From contig NC_061513.1 of assembly GCF_022539505.1 (NCBI RefSeq), forward strand, positions 175,304,017 through 175,368,016: DNA of 64,000 nucleotides. Direction: 5' to 3'. Made by a program: the position numbers and the translations under genes. The DNA is from Lolium rigidum (taxonomy: Eukaryota; Streptophyta; Magnoliopsida; Poales; Poaceae). Shown here piece after piece: positions 22,266 through 34,196 of this stretch. The first letter of the stretch is position 1. Each line of letters begins with the position of its first letter. Below the pieces are notes generated by a model. It was not told the DNA's origin, made no database searches, and saw only the letters and a program-made list of their open reading frames with translations.

Positions 22266-23435
22266 GAGCTGATGTTTGGTGTTGTTGTTATGTATAAGTC
22301 CGAAGTATAATCTATCTTCTTTTATCCAACGTATAGAAAGATCAATCTTGCACATTGGTATACCCTTGACTTCATTTGTACTACTGTCCTGTCAGTTTTG
22401 ATGAATGTAAAATCCACTTTCCATCTTTCTTTTTTGCTAATAAGGGATTTCCTTGAGAAGAATAAAACGGATATTCCATTTGGATGTCCGTACGTGGTAA
22501 TTTTTTCATCTAGAATAAATGCATCATTCAGAAACTAAGAAACGGATGGATCTGCAAGCATGTTAGGCCTTCCTTCAAAAGCTTAGAAGGCTCTTTTTTA
22601 AGCAAGACATCTCTTTGCCTATGCATAGAGTCAAGGACAAGCATAAACAATCTACGGCTACTGCCTAGTTTCTTTCCTTGCTTTGTACATATCCTTGTAA
22701 ACACTTTATAAATTTTGGCAACAAATACAGTAGGAGGATCGCCTACTATTCATTGAAAAAATGCATAATTACAGGGTTTCAATCTCAATTTAGCTTTCCA
22801 GCCAAAGAAGAACTCACGTAGTTAGAGTGACATGAGTTTGTTGGTCCCACAATGTACTGAACACACAATGAGGATTACAAAATGAGCTTACTAGGTCGTG
22901 TTGATTGTGGAACAAAAAAAAAGCTATGCCGTGTACTATCCACATATAGTACCGATGAATACCTACAGATAAGTAGAAATATTACCTTCTATGGACTGTG
23001 CTATCCACGTATACTCACTGAAGAATGCCTACAGATAAGTAGAAATTCTAGATTGCTAAATCTAATCTGCATACAAGGTTTTACATAGCAGCAAACCACA
23101 TCAATTAAGTCAGTATTCATGTTATAAAAAATTAATACTCCCTCCGATCCAAATTAATCTGCATACAAGGTTTTACATAGCAGCAAACCACATCAATTAA
23201 GTATTCATGTTATAAAAAATTAATACTATATTACTTTCAAGGTTAAGGATCTTTGCAACTTGGAACAGGCAAGTGGCGGTAAATCCATGGTAATGGAACA
23301 GTTTACCTGAACCTTTAAATAGCAGTATTGACCTCAAATGGAGGTAAGTTAAGAACACCATGTGTCTCGTTGTTTGGTACCATAAAATCAGAAGAGGTTA
23401 ACAATACCCTGTCCTGCTACCGCCTCATAAACAGG
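22266..23435. other. Intergenic region between OHP2 and PPR 3' ends, with a 76/72-bp tandem duplication
   Basis: The convergent 3' flanks of OHP2 (plus) and PPR (minus) meet here. A unit from AATCTGCATACAAGG to AAAAAATTAATACT occurs at 23064-23139 and 23156-23227, separated by a CTCCCTCCGATCC Stowaway-like end, suggesting a MITE scar. I see no gene. Confidence 0.6.
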
Positions 23436-26400
23436 CTACCAGTAATCTCCACAAGAACACTTTCCATCCTCAAAATGATGGAATCGGATGGAATCCCTTA
23501 AAATGATTTGACGGCCAATAATCTGAGATATGTATCTAAAAGCAGTGTGACAATCTCCACAAACCCGAAGATTTTTCATGATTCTTATGGGGACACCTGA
23601 GGAGGAGCGAGTTAAAACAAAGGCAACTGCAAGCTTTTCACTATGATAGCTTAGCAACTCCTCTTTGTTCTCTTCTTCAAGGTCATACAAGGCAAACTCT
23701 GTCATTGGAACATAACCTGCATTCCTTATCTTCTGGATCAAAACACTTAGTTTTTCATATATTTCTTTGGTGTTCGGATGTGATCTGTCTCCGGCAATGA
23801 AAGTATGAACTCCATCACCTAGGGTTACCCAACTGCGACCAGCCTCTTTTTTCACTGCTGCCCCCCAATTGCAGCTCGTGCTTTGGCTGTATCCTCCCAC
23901 CTTCCTGTTGCTGCATAAAAGTTAGATGCGAGAACATAGTTTACAGGATTTTGAGGTTCTAATTCCAAAAGCATCCTTGAAGCTTCTCTCCCCAGATCTA
24001 TCTTGTCCCTGTCCTTTGATTGCCGACAAGCAACTAATACGGTCCTCCATATAAGTGCATTTGGTTTCATTGGCATTCTCTTGATGTATTCCCGTATCTT
24101 AGTGAGCTTACCAGCTCGACCAAGCAGGTCTATAACACAAGAATAATGTTCAATCTGAGGTACTATACCATGGTCCTCCATCATTTCAAAGTAGTCTAGA
24201 CCTTTATCTACCAATCCAGCATGACTGCAGGCAGACAGAACACTGATAAATGTGACATGGTCTGTATTTGCTCCACTTTGCTGCATTTCTTCAAAGATAT
24301 CCAAAGCTTTTCTTCCAAGACCATGTCTCGCATAACCAGAAATCATAGAGTTCCATGAGAACTCATTTTTCTGACTCATGGAATTGAACACCTTTGAAGC
24401 ATAGTCTATCCTTCCACACTTGGAGTACATATCAACAAGAGCACTCTCAACCACAACATCTGATTCCAACTGTGACCTAATACCGAAAGCATGCATCTCC
24501 ATCCCACGTTCCAATGCTGCGACAGAGGCACATGCATTCAGTACAATGGAGAAGGTGCAACAGTCCATCATTTGGTCACTGTGCATCATAAGCCAAACAC
24601 AATCCATAGCCTCCTGCAGATGGCCATTGTAGATGTAACCTGAAATCATTGAATTCCATGAGACAGCATCCCTCCTGCCTGACATTTCAGAAAACAGCTG
24701 CTCACAAGAATCCATGTCTCCTGACTTAGCATAACATGACATCAGAGCATTATCCACTGCATTATCTTCTATAGCTCCATGCTTCAGCACCACAGCATGA
24801 ACCTGCTTTCCCAATTCAAGCACAGACAACGGTGACAATGCAGCCAGTAAGTTAACAAATGTTACTTTATTTGGGGCCAAACCACTCCTCATCATATTGG
24901 AGAATACTTCAATGGATTCAGCAATAGGTGCTTGCGAATTAGCCATGACACCCATGATAGAATTCCAGGAAACAACATCATGTTCAGCCATAGAGTTGAA
25001 AACTTCCCAGCACTCGGACCTAGCTCCACATTCTCCGTACATTTTAACCAATGCATTTGAAACAGAGGTATCTAAATCCAGTCCCCACTTTACAGCATCA
25101 CAATGCAGTTGCTGGCCTGCAGCCAAAAGTCCCAAACTTGCACATGAGCTCAAGCCGCTAATTGCTGCAAAATTCGATGGACTTATACAACCTTGCCTCA
25201 TTGTACAGTAATTCATCATTGCACCTTCACAGTAACCATTCTGATCAAGAACCGAGATAATAGTGTTCCATGAAACCCGATCCCTTACAGAAAGCAACTG
25301 GAAAACTCTAGAGGCTTTTTCAATGGCACCACATTTGGCGTACATATTAACCAGACTATTACTGACAGCAATTTTCAAATCGATAAGTCCAGTTCTAAGA
25401 AGATGTCCGTGGACTTCCCTACCTTTCATCAAGCCATCTTCCGGCACAGAAAACTCAGCTATCGCACCGAGCAACACGACATACGTGTCTGCATTGACAA
25501 CCACTGAGTCCCTAGTCCCCACGAAAATCCTAACTGCTTCTTCACTGCAGTGCTTCTTGACCAAACCTATGATCAGGCCATTCAATGTAACCGCGTTCCT
25601 CTGTTCCAAACTGAGAAAAATGTCCTTAGCTTTATCGAGCATGCCATGCCTTGCGAATGCACTGACGAGAGCGCTTCCCACATAGAGGTCACTTGAGATG
25701 CCAGAACTGAGCACCCTCGCAAACACTTGCTCAAGCACTCGAGAGTTGCACGAGGGCACAGACGCCGCAGTGATCAGGCTCCCAAAGGTATGCTCATTTG
25801 GCCTCAACTCAGGTGCTGGGTCATCACGCAGCATCGCCATGAACAAGGAAAACGTCGACGCCACATACCCTTTCTTAGCATACACAGACATCAAGGCGTT
25901 CCACGTGATGAGGTCCCTAACTGGCACGGTATCAAACACCCGCTGCGCCTGGAGCGGCAGACCAACAGAGCAGCTGCCGTACATCGAGATCAGCGCATTG
26001 CAAACCGTCGTGTTGGATGCATACGTAGTCTTGGAGACCAATCCATGGACCTGCACCGCGAAGCCCAACCGGTCAGGGCCGGCGTCCTGGCACGCGCGGA
26101 GCACGCTCCCGAAGGTAAATGACGTGGGCCTGCTGCGGTCTGAAGAACCAGCCCGCAGCATCGCGCGGAACGTCCGGAAGGCCTCGTCGGTGCACCCCGA
26201 CAGCACGTATCCGGACACGAGGCAGGTCCAGGAAACGGCGTTCCGGTCCGGCATATTGTCGAACACCCGGCGCGCGGATGCGAGGCGTGAACTTTTGGCG
26301 TAGGAGTTGACGAGGTGGTTTGAGAGGAAGAGGTCATGGGTGAGGCCGCGCTTGACGAGCTCGAGGTGGAGGCTCTCCGGGGCGGGGTCTCCACTGCGGC

Positions 26401-26617
26401 GGCGGAGGAGGGAGAGGAGGTCGGCGTGAGGATGCACTGTCGGCGGCGGCGAGCGAGGAGGCGGCGATTGCGGAGGCGGGAGGCGGTGGGCGAGGAGGTC
26501 GCGCAGCGGCACTGGAGGTGGGAGGCGGCGAGGTGGCGGCGGGGAATGGGATGCGGAGCTGGAGCTGGAGGAGGAGCGGAGCGCGAGGTGGGGCAATGGC
26601 GGGAGCTTGCGCTGCAT
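23436..26617 (-). pseudogene. DYW-class PPR protein (At5g09950-like), left copy with one frameshift
   Basis: Intronless organellar RNA-editing factor of the PLS-DYW class; repeats, E/E+ and DYW parts are listed under the right copy (51732-54911), which is fully open. Here the frame runs from ATG at 26617 to a TGA at 23852, and the remaining C-terminus continues in another frame from about 23870 to TAG at 23436. The cause is one base: a run of six C (about 23861-23866; six G on the coding strand) where the right copy has seven G. The shift removes the HSEKLA zinc site and DYW end needed for editing. The residues after the break are identical to the right copy, so the lesion is very recent or is a homopolymer sequencing error. 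Confidence 0.9.
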
Positions 26618-27038
26618 GTGTCTCGTAAAGGAGTGTCAAATGGGAAGGATTTGACTTCTTCTTAAAATGACTCCCACCGTACGTCCCACGTCGTTAGATG
26701 AGCAGAAAGGAAATGATAAAAAAAAAGAGTAAAGTCTGTTTTAAACAAAAATGTACTCCGTACAAAGGTTTATTGTGCTAAACTTCAATTACCATTGGTC
26801 GGATGTTCTATCTGAACCAGAACGTGAAAAGGCTCATCTGCAACATTTATTTCTATCGGACTAGAAGCCCGAAATTGCAATCTACTACGTACTCCCTTGG
26901 GCCACGCTCTCTGCCCTGCCGTCTGCTTCCGCTCCCCGTCGTCGCCCGTCAGAAGGTAGCGTCCTCCGCCGTCGCCTCCTCTCCCTCACTTGTTTGTTTC
27001 CGTCTGCAGCATTGTGAATCTGCTTACATCTGGTAGCC
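26618..27038. promoter_or_regulatory. Shared divergent promoter region of PPR and MATH genes
   Basis: The PPR ATG (minus strand) and the MATH ATG (plus strand) are only 421 bp apart, head to head. The MATH-side leader is C/T-rich (CTCTGCCCTGCCGTCTGC, CTCCTCTCCCTCAC). No clear TATA box is seen on either side. Confidence 0.5.
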
Positions 27039-30000
27039 ATGGCGATTTTGAGCAGTTGGCAGTGGCCCCAATTTAGCTGGTCACGTTATTTCGGTAAACC
27101 CTAGATCTGGTATACGAGTGTGTTTTTGTTCAATTCTTCAGCATGGTCTTTTATTTAATGCTTATGCACTGGTATACTTCTCTTCTTCATTAGAGTATGT
27201 TTTGCTTGCTTCGCGTGAGGCATCAGGACGAGAGAAAATAGAGCATGCTAGCGAACAAGAAATAACCATCTATTGTCAGTAGTGTTTCTTTTTTATTTAG
27301 TTGCGAGTTTTTTTTTTTTTTTTTTTTTGAGAATAGTTGCGAGTTTTCAGTGGAGCTGCGATATACAGCCCAGCCCCCGGCGGCGCACTAAACCTTATCT
27401 TGTAGTCATTAAAGTATGCTGCGCAACAATCCATATCATATATACACCTTCCTCTTCTGAAGTATATATGTTGGGTGCATGGCAAATGTGAACCATGGAT
27501 CATCTGTGATATTGGAATGACACACAATGTCTTCAGTCTTCTAGGCAAAATATGTACCATTGGATAGACCTATTGTCCTATCGGTCGGCAGGAACAGCAA
27601 GCAATTGAACTTGATATCTATCACCTCCATTAGACAAATTGCTTTAATCAGCCAGGATGAAAGGAGCCCTTTTTTTTTCTTCCATATTTGTACTTTTTTT
27701 AAGGATAAATAGTTATTGTGGAACAACATCTATATGCAGGTGTTGAGGAGCAAGTAACCATGTTCCTCCTAGCATTTGGCCACAGCCATAGGTTTAGGGC
27801 TTTGTAACTAATCTGGCAGCATTCAGGCGTATTTGCTCAAATCTGAGCAACTGTTTCTTGATAAGATGATGCATCTGATGTCCAGATCCTATATGTACAA
27901 GATTAGAACTACCTATCAAGATTATTTATGTTCACTGCTCTGTACTATGTTATGATGTTTAATATCACTTGCACAGGAGGAGAGAAGAGGAAGGGCAAAG
28001 TAATGGGCAACTCCTTCACTACACGTGCACCCTGTATGTCTATGTGCATGTAACTTTTAAAAGTTCTGCCCAATTTCTAGTTAAAATGCAGATTATGACT
28101 TCGATAAGCAAAACTATAAGTCAGGTCAGCAGCCAATTTTTTGGTTGCATCACCTGATTCTTGTCAGACTAAGGATTCTGGGTCTGAGACAGAGTAAGAA
28201 TTATATTTGCCCCAAACTGAAGAGCGTGGAAAACTAGTCGTTTCATGAATATGAAGCCCTTTTTCTGAAGAAACAAGAAATTAAATAAGTTAAAAGTAAC
28301 TTGCCATAAAAGTTGTTGTTCAAGAACTTCTTTTGAAAACAAGGGCAGGAGCTTTTTATTCTTCTCAAGGAGAATACAACACTGGTCACTGGCCGTCGAC
28401 TTTTTTTTGGAACAAAGTGTAGGAGCTCTGCCACTTATCTCAAAGAGAAGAGAACACAACATGGGCACCCAAAGGAGAATAGAACACAATCTTGTAAAGG
28501 GGTCAAGGGAAGATTAACTGTTCAAGCATGAAGTCACCGCACGAAATATGATGATGTTTATTCAGTTAATTACAACATAGTGCTATTTCCAGTGTACATA
28601 GAAAACCATTCTGCTTTTTTATGCTTTCTCTAGGACGATTTTCTTGTATATTTTTAAAAAGCAATGTAACCTGCTTATCTGGGACTGCAACATGCATCTG
28701 AATTTGCTCATAGCATGTGCTCCATTGTTTCTTCTACCCTGTAATTTTTATTATTGCCCTTGTGCATATTTCAGCTCCTGCACTGCTGGGGAAGCCACTT
28801 GACCCATGCTTCAAATGGAGGATTCATAACTTCACAGCGGTACTTGACAGGGGAGCTGTGCCAATTAACTCTGCCCCTTTTCACTTCGCTGGGCGTCAGT
28901 GGTATGCATTATTAAAGGGATGCGTGTTTGATCTATGTGACGAATGCGTGTTTGAACCGATCTTTTTCGGTGGATAATGTGTTATCTATGTACAATTTAT
29001 GATTAGTCAAAAAAATCTTCAATCAAGTCATTTTTTCGTTCGAACATTAATGAAGTAAAATTAGTAATACGAACTCATGAACTAGCTGTTAGAAGCTGAA
29101 GCTTGATAGGATGCATGGAGTAAAGAAATTACCTCAGTTTTTACCTTCAGTAACTGACGTGGTTTTTTACTCAATGCATTACCAGGTTTATGTGCGTGAG
29201 TCCTTCGAATAGAGAATCCTTCTCTGTGACTCCATATGTTGCTCTTTCCCTTGGACTCAGCATAAAAAGTTTGGATTTAGAGCCAGATTCCACTGTGGTG
29301 GCAGAGTTTGTGTTGGCAATATATAATTATTCAAATGGATTGTATTATGGATGCGAAGGTAGGGTTGTAAGTTGGTTTTTCACTCGCATCCATTCATCCT
29401 ATTACTGCTCAAATCATTATTTTCTCTAATCTTCAAACATGTATCTATTTGCAGCTAGGTACAGCTTCTATGTCAACAATACAAACTCAACAATAGAATA
29501 CTTGATGCCTCTTAAAGCACTGCTGAAATCGCCAGATTTTATGATCAATGATTGCTGTGTCTTTGGTGTGGAGATATTGAAGGTTGATGTCTTTCCTCGT
29601 GAAAAGAAGCCTGTTGTGGTTCAGAAGAAGGCTCCCACGGTTCAGAACCTCTTCATCCAGAAGAACGGATTCATCACAAGGACCTGCACCTTGACCATCA
29701 GCAACTTTCTTGAATTGAACTTGGAGCACTGTGTCCCCTCTTCCCCATTTGAAATTGAAGGACATAAATGGTATTTCGAAGTTACATTATTAGTTTTATA
29801 GTTTATTTGTAAGCATGAAACCAGACAACTTCAGTTGTATATTTTACACATGTATTCCAGTAAAAAAAAAGTATATTTTACGCATATACATAGCTGCAGA
29901 TTTCATTGTGTTAACCTATCTATTAATGACATATGCTTTCTGGGAACTGAATTGTATTTTATCACCACTCGACATGGTTGTCAATATATTCACCTTATGG

Positions 30001-30426
30001 ACTGAACCTGTTTATTATCAGGTACTTTGCCGTCTATCCTCGTGGTGACCAGTACAGCACTAGTTTTCTCTCCTTGTACTTGTGCAAGGATGCTTCAGAC
30101 AAGCTCCCTCCTAAATCTGGAAAGTTGGTTGAGTTGAGTTTGTCAATTGTGGACCAAAAGCATGGGAAACACTACACCAAAAAATCTCCAGGTTCGGCTC
30201 TCCTTAGGTGCTACTGATGCGAAGTGACTGCTATTTCCTGTTTGCAGATAAACAACTTGCCTTGTCTGTGATTGCAGCTTTCATAGTGTTTGCGGGGAAA
30301 TGTCGCTGGGGATGGTCCAGCTTCATTCCACTCAGTATATTCAGGCATACGTCCTGTGGTTACCTTGTACGGTCATGCTGCATTATCAAGGCGGAAATGA
30401 CTATAATCGGTTCATCGAATGAGTGA
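27039..30426 (+). CDS. Protein with two MATH (TRAF-like) domains, left copy, 6 exons
   Basis: MATH domains are beta-sandwich protein-binding modules; plant MATH-only proteins are often adaptors for E3 ligases or autophagy and receptor turnover. The specific role here is unknown. Exons 27039-27093, 28775-28901, 29186-29358, 29455-29770, 30022-30191 and 30278-30426 join in frame to 329 residues. MATH 1 starts at about residue 29 (FKWRIHNFTAVLDRGAVP, SAPFHFAGRQW) and ends near YSFYVNN. MATH 2 starts near FITRTCTLTISNFLELN and contains SSPFEIEGHKWYFAVYPRGD, SLYLCKDASD and FAGKCRWGWSSFIPLSIF, ending TIIGSSNE. Exon 1 encodes only MAILSSWQWPQFSWSRYF and fits by phase (G|CT). Its status is the weak point, because the right copy is broken exactly there. 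An alternative acceptor at 30247/30248 would add residues before AFIVFAGK. Confidence 0.82.
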
Positions 30427-30994
30427 TGGCCTGATGAACTAAGGATGCCCTTTGCATCTAGATCACGCTAGCTAGTATCAGTTATACCTAATACTTACCT
30501 ACCATTAGTATTCTGGTAGCAGCACTAAGAAGTTGTGTGATAATCTTACGGTAGTATTGATGTTCTGAGCATTGTGAATCGATGAACTGATATACTGTAT
30601 TTATTTAGGGTAATGTGATGTTTGGAATTGCCTACATATGGATGCATACTGCAAATATATTAGTTATACATTTGTATTAAGGCCATGCTTCTGTGATTGC
30701 ATTTGGATCATTTTTTGAAAGAAGTCCTAAGCCCAACTTTATAAATAAAGCCAATCGCATCTGGATCAATTTCGCACAGCGCCTTGTCTTTGCATGGACG
30801 GCCATCCAGGGTAAGGCTCAGACACGGGAGATGATCTAGAGAAGAAGGGGTAGCCGTGTTGTTCCTCTTGTCAGTTGTGTTCACTAGAGATGGATTACTT
30901 GCTGGCTTCTTGTCCTTTTGCCATCGGGGTTTGGAAGAAGATAATGATCGAGCATTGTTAATCTGTCCCTGGACTTGGCCCCTAAAGCCAGCAC
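30427..30994. other. 3' flank of MATH gene up to the Harbinger-type element
   Basis: AT-rich downstream sequence, probably including the MATH 3' UTR, then a short region matching in both arms. I see no gene. Confidence 0.5.
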
Positions 30995-30997
30995 TAA

Positions 30998-32723
30998 GAG
31001 CATCTTCAGTCGCGTTCCCCAAACCGCGCTGGATTGAGCGTTTGGGAATGTGTTTTGTTCATGTCGCGTTTGGGGACGTCGCTCCCAGTCACGCCCCCCA
31101 AACAAAATTTCAGAAATTTAAAACTTGAGAGAAATTCGATTAAATTCATCCAAACTTAGCACAATTTACATAGATTCGAACGAGGTTCGACTAAATTTAA
31201 ACTAAACCTAATCTAGAAGTACTTGCGGCGGCCGGAGGCGTTGTAGTATTGGTGGAAGTTGTACATGTCGTCAGGGACGACCTTCTGCTTGACGCGCTCG
31301 TCGGGCTCATCGACGGGCTCGTCCTTCACCAGGCCGCTTGGTCATGCCTCGTCGTCGTCGGTGAAGTCCACGAGCGGCTTGTCGGAGTCGCGGATGGACA
31401 TGGCGATCGCCGTGTCCAGATCGCCCCTCCAGGCGTCCTTGTCGTTCAACGATGCCAAGCACGCCGCTCGCAGCCCTAGGCAGTCCTCGGGGTCGTGCTA
31501 CCGCTCGTACTCCGCCAGCAGCGCCGCCTGCGACGCTTCCTCCGGTTCCTCCTTCACCTCCGGCTTCGGGATGAGGAGGGCGCCGCCCGCCTCTCTTGCT
31601 GGCGCCGGCTGCCGCTGCCGCCTCGCCTCGGATTGACGGGCGTCACCGGCTCCTCCTTCACGTGGTTAGGGACGGTGTAGGGCGCCGAGCGGTACGACGA
31701 GGACGGCGTCGATCGGGCCGGTCCTGAGGAAGAAGAGTTCAAGGAGGACGAGTAGGAGGTCCTCCGCTACCATTGCGCTGCGGGAGAAGGTGGCGGTGAG
31801 GGCGGCGCCTCCAACCTTGGGGCGCCGTTGCGGATGCCGCGGATGACGCTCTCGAGGGTGCGCCCCAGAACCGGGCGCGCCCGTCCTTGTTCCAGTTGTT
31901 CGGCCCGCCGATGAGGCCGTCGGTGTTGCACATCTCCTCGTCGTACTTGGTCTTGAAGTATGTGGCCCACCACTCGTCGTTGTTCTTAGGCGCCCAGGTT
32001 GGATCCGCCCGCTCCTCGGCGCTGAGCTCAGCCCACCGAGCCCTGATGCCGTCCTTCCATTGCTCTGTGCCCGGCTTCGGCGGTGGCGGGATGCCAATGC
32101 CGTTCATGGCCATCTTCTAGCTGCCGCTGCTTGGCAGGCGCATGTCCGGCGGGATAGGATATCACGCATGGTACAACGCCCACGCCTCCTTCACGGTTAG
32201 GCTGCCGCGGCCGAAGCCGGGGCGATCTTGCGGGCGGACGAGGACGACATTGCTTGGGCCGGCGAGGAGAAGATCTCGGGGAGGGGGCGGCGACGAGAAG
32301 GTTTGGGAGCGGTGAGAGATTGGGACGAACCGTAGGGCCTCTTAAGGTACAGCGGCGGCAGCGGGTGGTTGCACGCAATAACGCCGGCGCGGACGGCCAC
32401 GCGGCCGCACGACGAGACGCATCCCTGCGTCGCCTGGGAAAACTGGGACGTCATTAACGTCGCTTGACCAAAGGTAGGCGACGGGGTTAGGCTTCCGAGC
32501 CGCTGACGCATCGGGCCCGCGTCGATTCGCCCCGCTTTTCGTTGTGTCCGGCGTGCCCGGAGCGTCCCCTATGGGACGGGGATGGGCTCGGGGCGCCGGA
32601 CACCGTATCGGCTCCGCGCCGGACAAAAAGCGGCTTTGGGGGACGCGGTTGGGAACGTTTTTATATCCGGCGCGCCCCAAATCCCTTTGGGGGATGCTTT
32701 GGGGGACGCGATTGGAGATGCTC
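30998..32723. mobile_element. Harbinger-type TIR element, left copy (1726 bp)
   Basis: The TIRs GAGCATCTTCAGTCGCG and, inverted, GAGCATCTCCAATCGCG are flanked by TAA at 30995-30997 and 32724-32726. A three-base TTA/TAA target duplication is the hallmark of PIF/Harbinger insertion. It is inserted at the same place as the right-arm copy, so insertion preceded the duplication. On the minus strand it carries a decayed version of the ORF described at 45852-47069: a TGG>TAG change before KMAMNGIG, a frameshift after PPSP, VDLT changed to VDFT, and a TGA soon after. No DDE transposase is visible. Confidence 0.8.
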
Positions 32724-34196
32724 TAACTTCCTCTTCAGACTGGTGGAATTCAAAATCTAGCTCCTTCCCGCGCAAGGACCGTAAGCATGTGAACACCTTG
32801 TGATCTTTGTATGGTGGTGGCTTTGGAAAGAACGAAATGTTTACATTTTCAATAAGAAGTTCTAAGAGCATGTACAATGGGGTGACATCAGCCTTCCCTT
32901 ACGCCTTCCACGTCGGATTTTTGCTTAGTTGGAGGAGAGAGAATGGAGAAAGAGAAGATTGTCTTCCCTTAGGCGCTGAGCTCAGCCCACCGAGCCCTGA
33001 TGCCGTCCTTCCATTGCTTCGTGCCCGGCTTCGGCGGCGGCGGGATGCTAATGCCGTTCATGGCCATCTTCTAGCCGCCGCTGCTTGGCAGGCGCATGTC
33101 CGGCGGGATAGGATATCCCGCATGGTACATCGCCCACGCCTCCTTCACGGTTGGGCTGCCGCGGCCGAAGCCGTTCGCCGCGGCGATCTTGCGGGCGGAC
33201 GAGGACGACATTGCTTGGGCCGGCGAGGAGAAGATATGGGCGAGGGGGCGGCGACGAGAAGGTTTGGGAGCGGTGAGAGATTGGGACGAACCGTAGGGCC
33301 TCTTAAGGTACAGCGGCGGCAGCGGGTGGTTGCACGCAATAACGCCGGCGCGGACGGCCACACGGCCATGCACGACGAGACGCGTCCCTGCGTCGCCTGG
33401 AAAAACTGGGACGTCATTAACGTCGCTTGACCAAAGATAGGTGACGGGGTTAGGCTTCTGAGCCGCTGACGCATCGGGCCCGCGTTGATTCCCCTCGCTT
33501 TTCGTTGTGTCCGGCGTGCCCGGAGCGTCCCCTATGGGACGGGGATGGGCTCGGGGCGCCGGACACCGTCTCGGCTCCGCGCTGGACAAAAAGCGGCTTT
33601 GGGGGACGCGGCTGGGAACGTTTTTTTGTCCGGCGCTCCCCAAATCCCTTTGGGGATGCTTTGGGGAAGCGATTGGAGATGCTCTAACTTCCTCTTCAGA
33701 CTAGTGGAATTCAAAATCTAGCTCCTTCCCGCGCAAGGACCGTAAGCATGTGAACACCTTGTGATCTTTGTATGGTGGTGGCTTTGGAAAGAACGAAATG
33801 CTTACATTTTCAATAAGAAGTTCTAAGAGCATGTACGATGGGGTGACATCAGCCTTCCCTTACGCCTTCCACGTCGGATTTTTGCTTAGTTGGAGGAGAG
33901 AGAATGGAGAAAGAGAAGGTTGTCTTCCCTTAGGCGCTGAGCTCAGCCCACCGAGCCCTGATGCCATCCTTCCATTGCTCCGTGCCCGGCTTCGGCGGCG
34001 GCGGGATGCCAATGTCGTTCATGGCCATCTTCTAGCCGCCGCTGCTTGGCAGGCGCATGTCCGGCGGGATAGGATATCCCGCGTGGTACAGTGCCCACGC
34101 CTCCTTCACGGTTAGGCTGCCGCGGCCGAAGCCGTTCGCCGCGGCGATCTTGCGGGCGGACGAGGACGACATTGCTTGGGCCGGCGAGGAGAAGAT
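32018..34196 (+). repeat. Tandem amplification of Harbinger end plus flank (954 + 961 + 264 bp)
   Basis: Unit 1 (32018-32971) starts inside the Harbinger element at GGCGCTGAGCTCAGCCCACC, passes its TIR and ~245 bp of flank, and ends ...GTCTTCCCTTA. Unit 2 (32972-33932) and partial unit 3 (33933-34196) restart at the same GGCGCTGAGCTC. Unit 3 is cut by the Copia LTR. Units differ by scattered substitutions and small indels. The junctions are inside the transposon, so this is tandem duplication and not transposition. Confidence 0.9.

Larger units (their letters stand above)
14328..32958 (+). repeat. Left arm of giant inverted duplication
   Basis: This segment is found again, reverse-complemented, at 45317-64000. 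Anchors checked by eye along its length: the leader exon, USE/TATA pair, 110-bp repeats, Helitron-like CTAG end, foldback elements, LINE, OHP2, Stowaway, PPR, MATH exons and the Harbinger TIRs, all in the same order and mirrored. The sum of paired coordinates drifts only from 78328 to 78275, so net indels are small. Local differences include a 31-bp tandem duplication near 20340-20400 in this arm and a ~115-bp insertion near 51000 in the other. Confidence 0.97.

Noticed and set aside
25698..26665. Long plus-strand frames (up to 201 residues) opposite the PPR gene, and their counterparts near 51648-52648
   Set aside because: Antisense shadows of the GC-rich PPR 5' half; the Arg/Pro/Ser-rich translation is typical of shadow frames.
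30708..31128. Small frames in the MATH 3' flank
   Set aside because: They overlap on both strands and cross the Harbinger TIR, so they are not genes.
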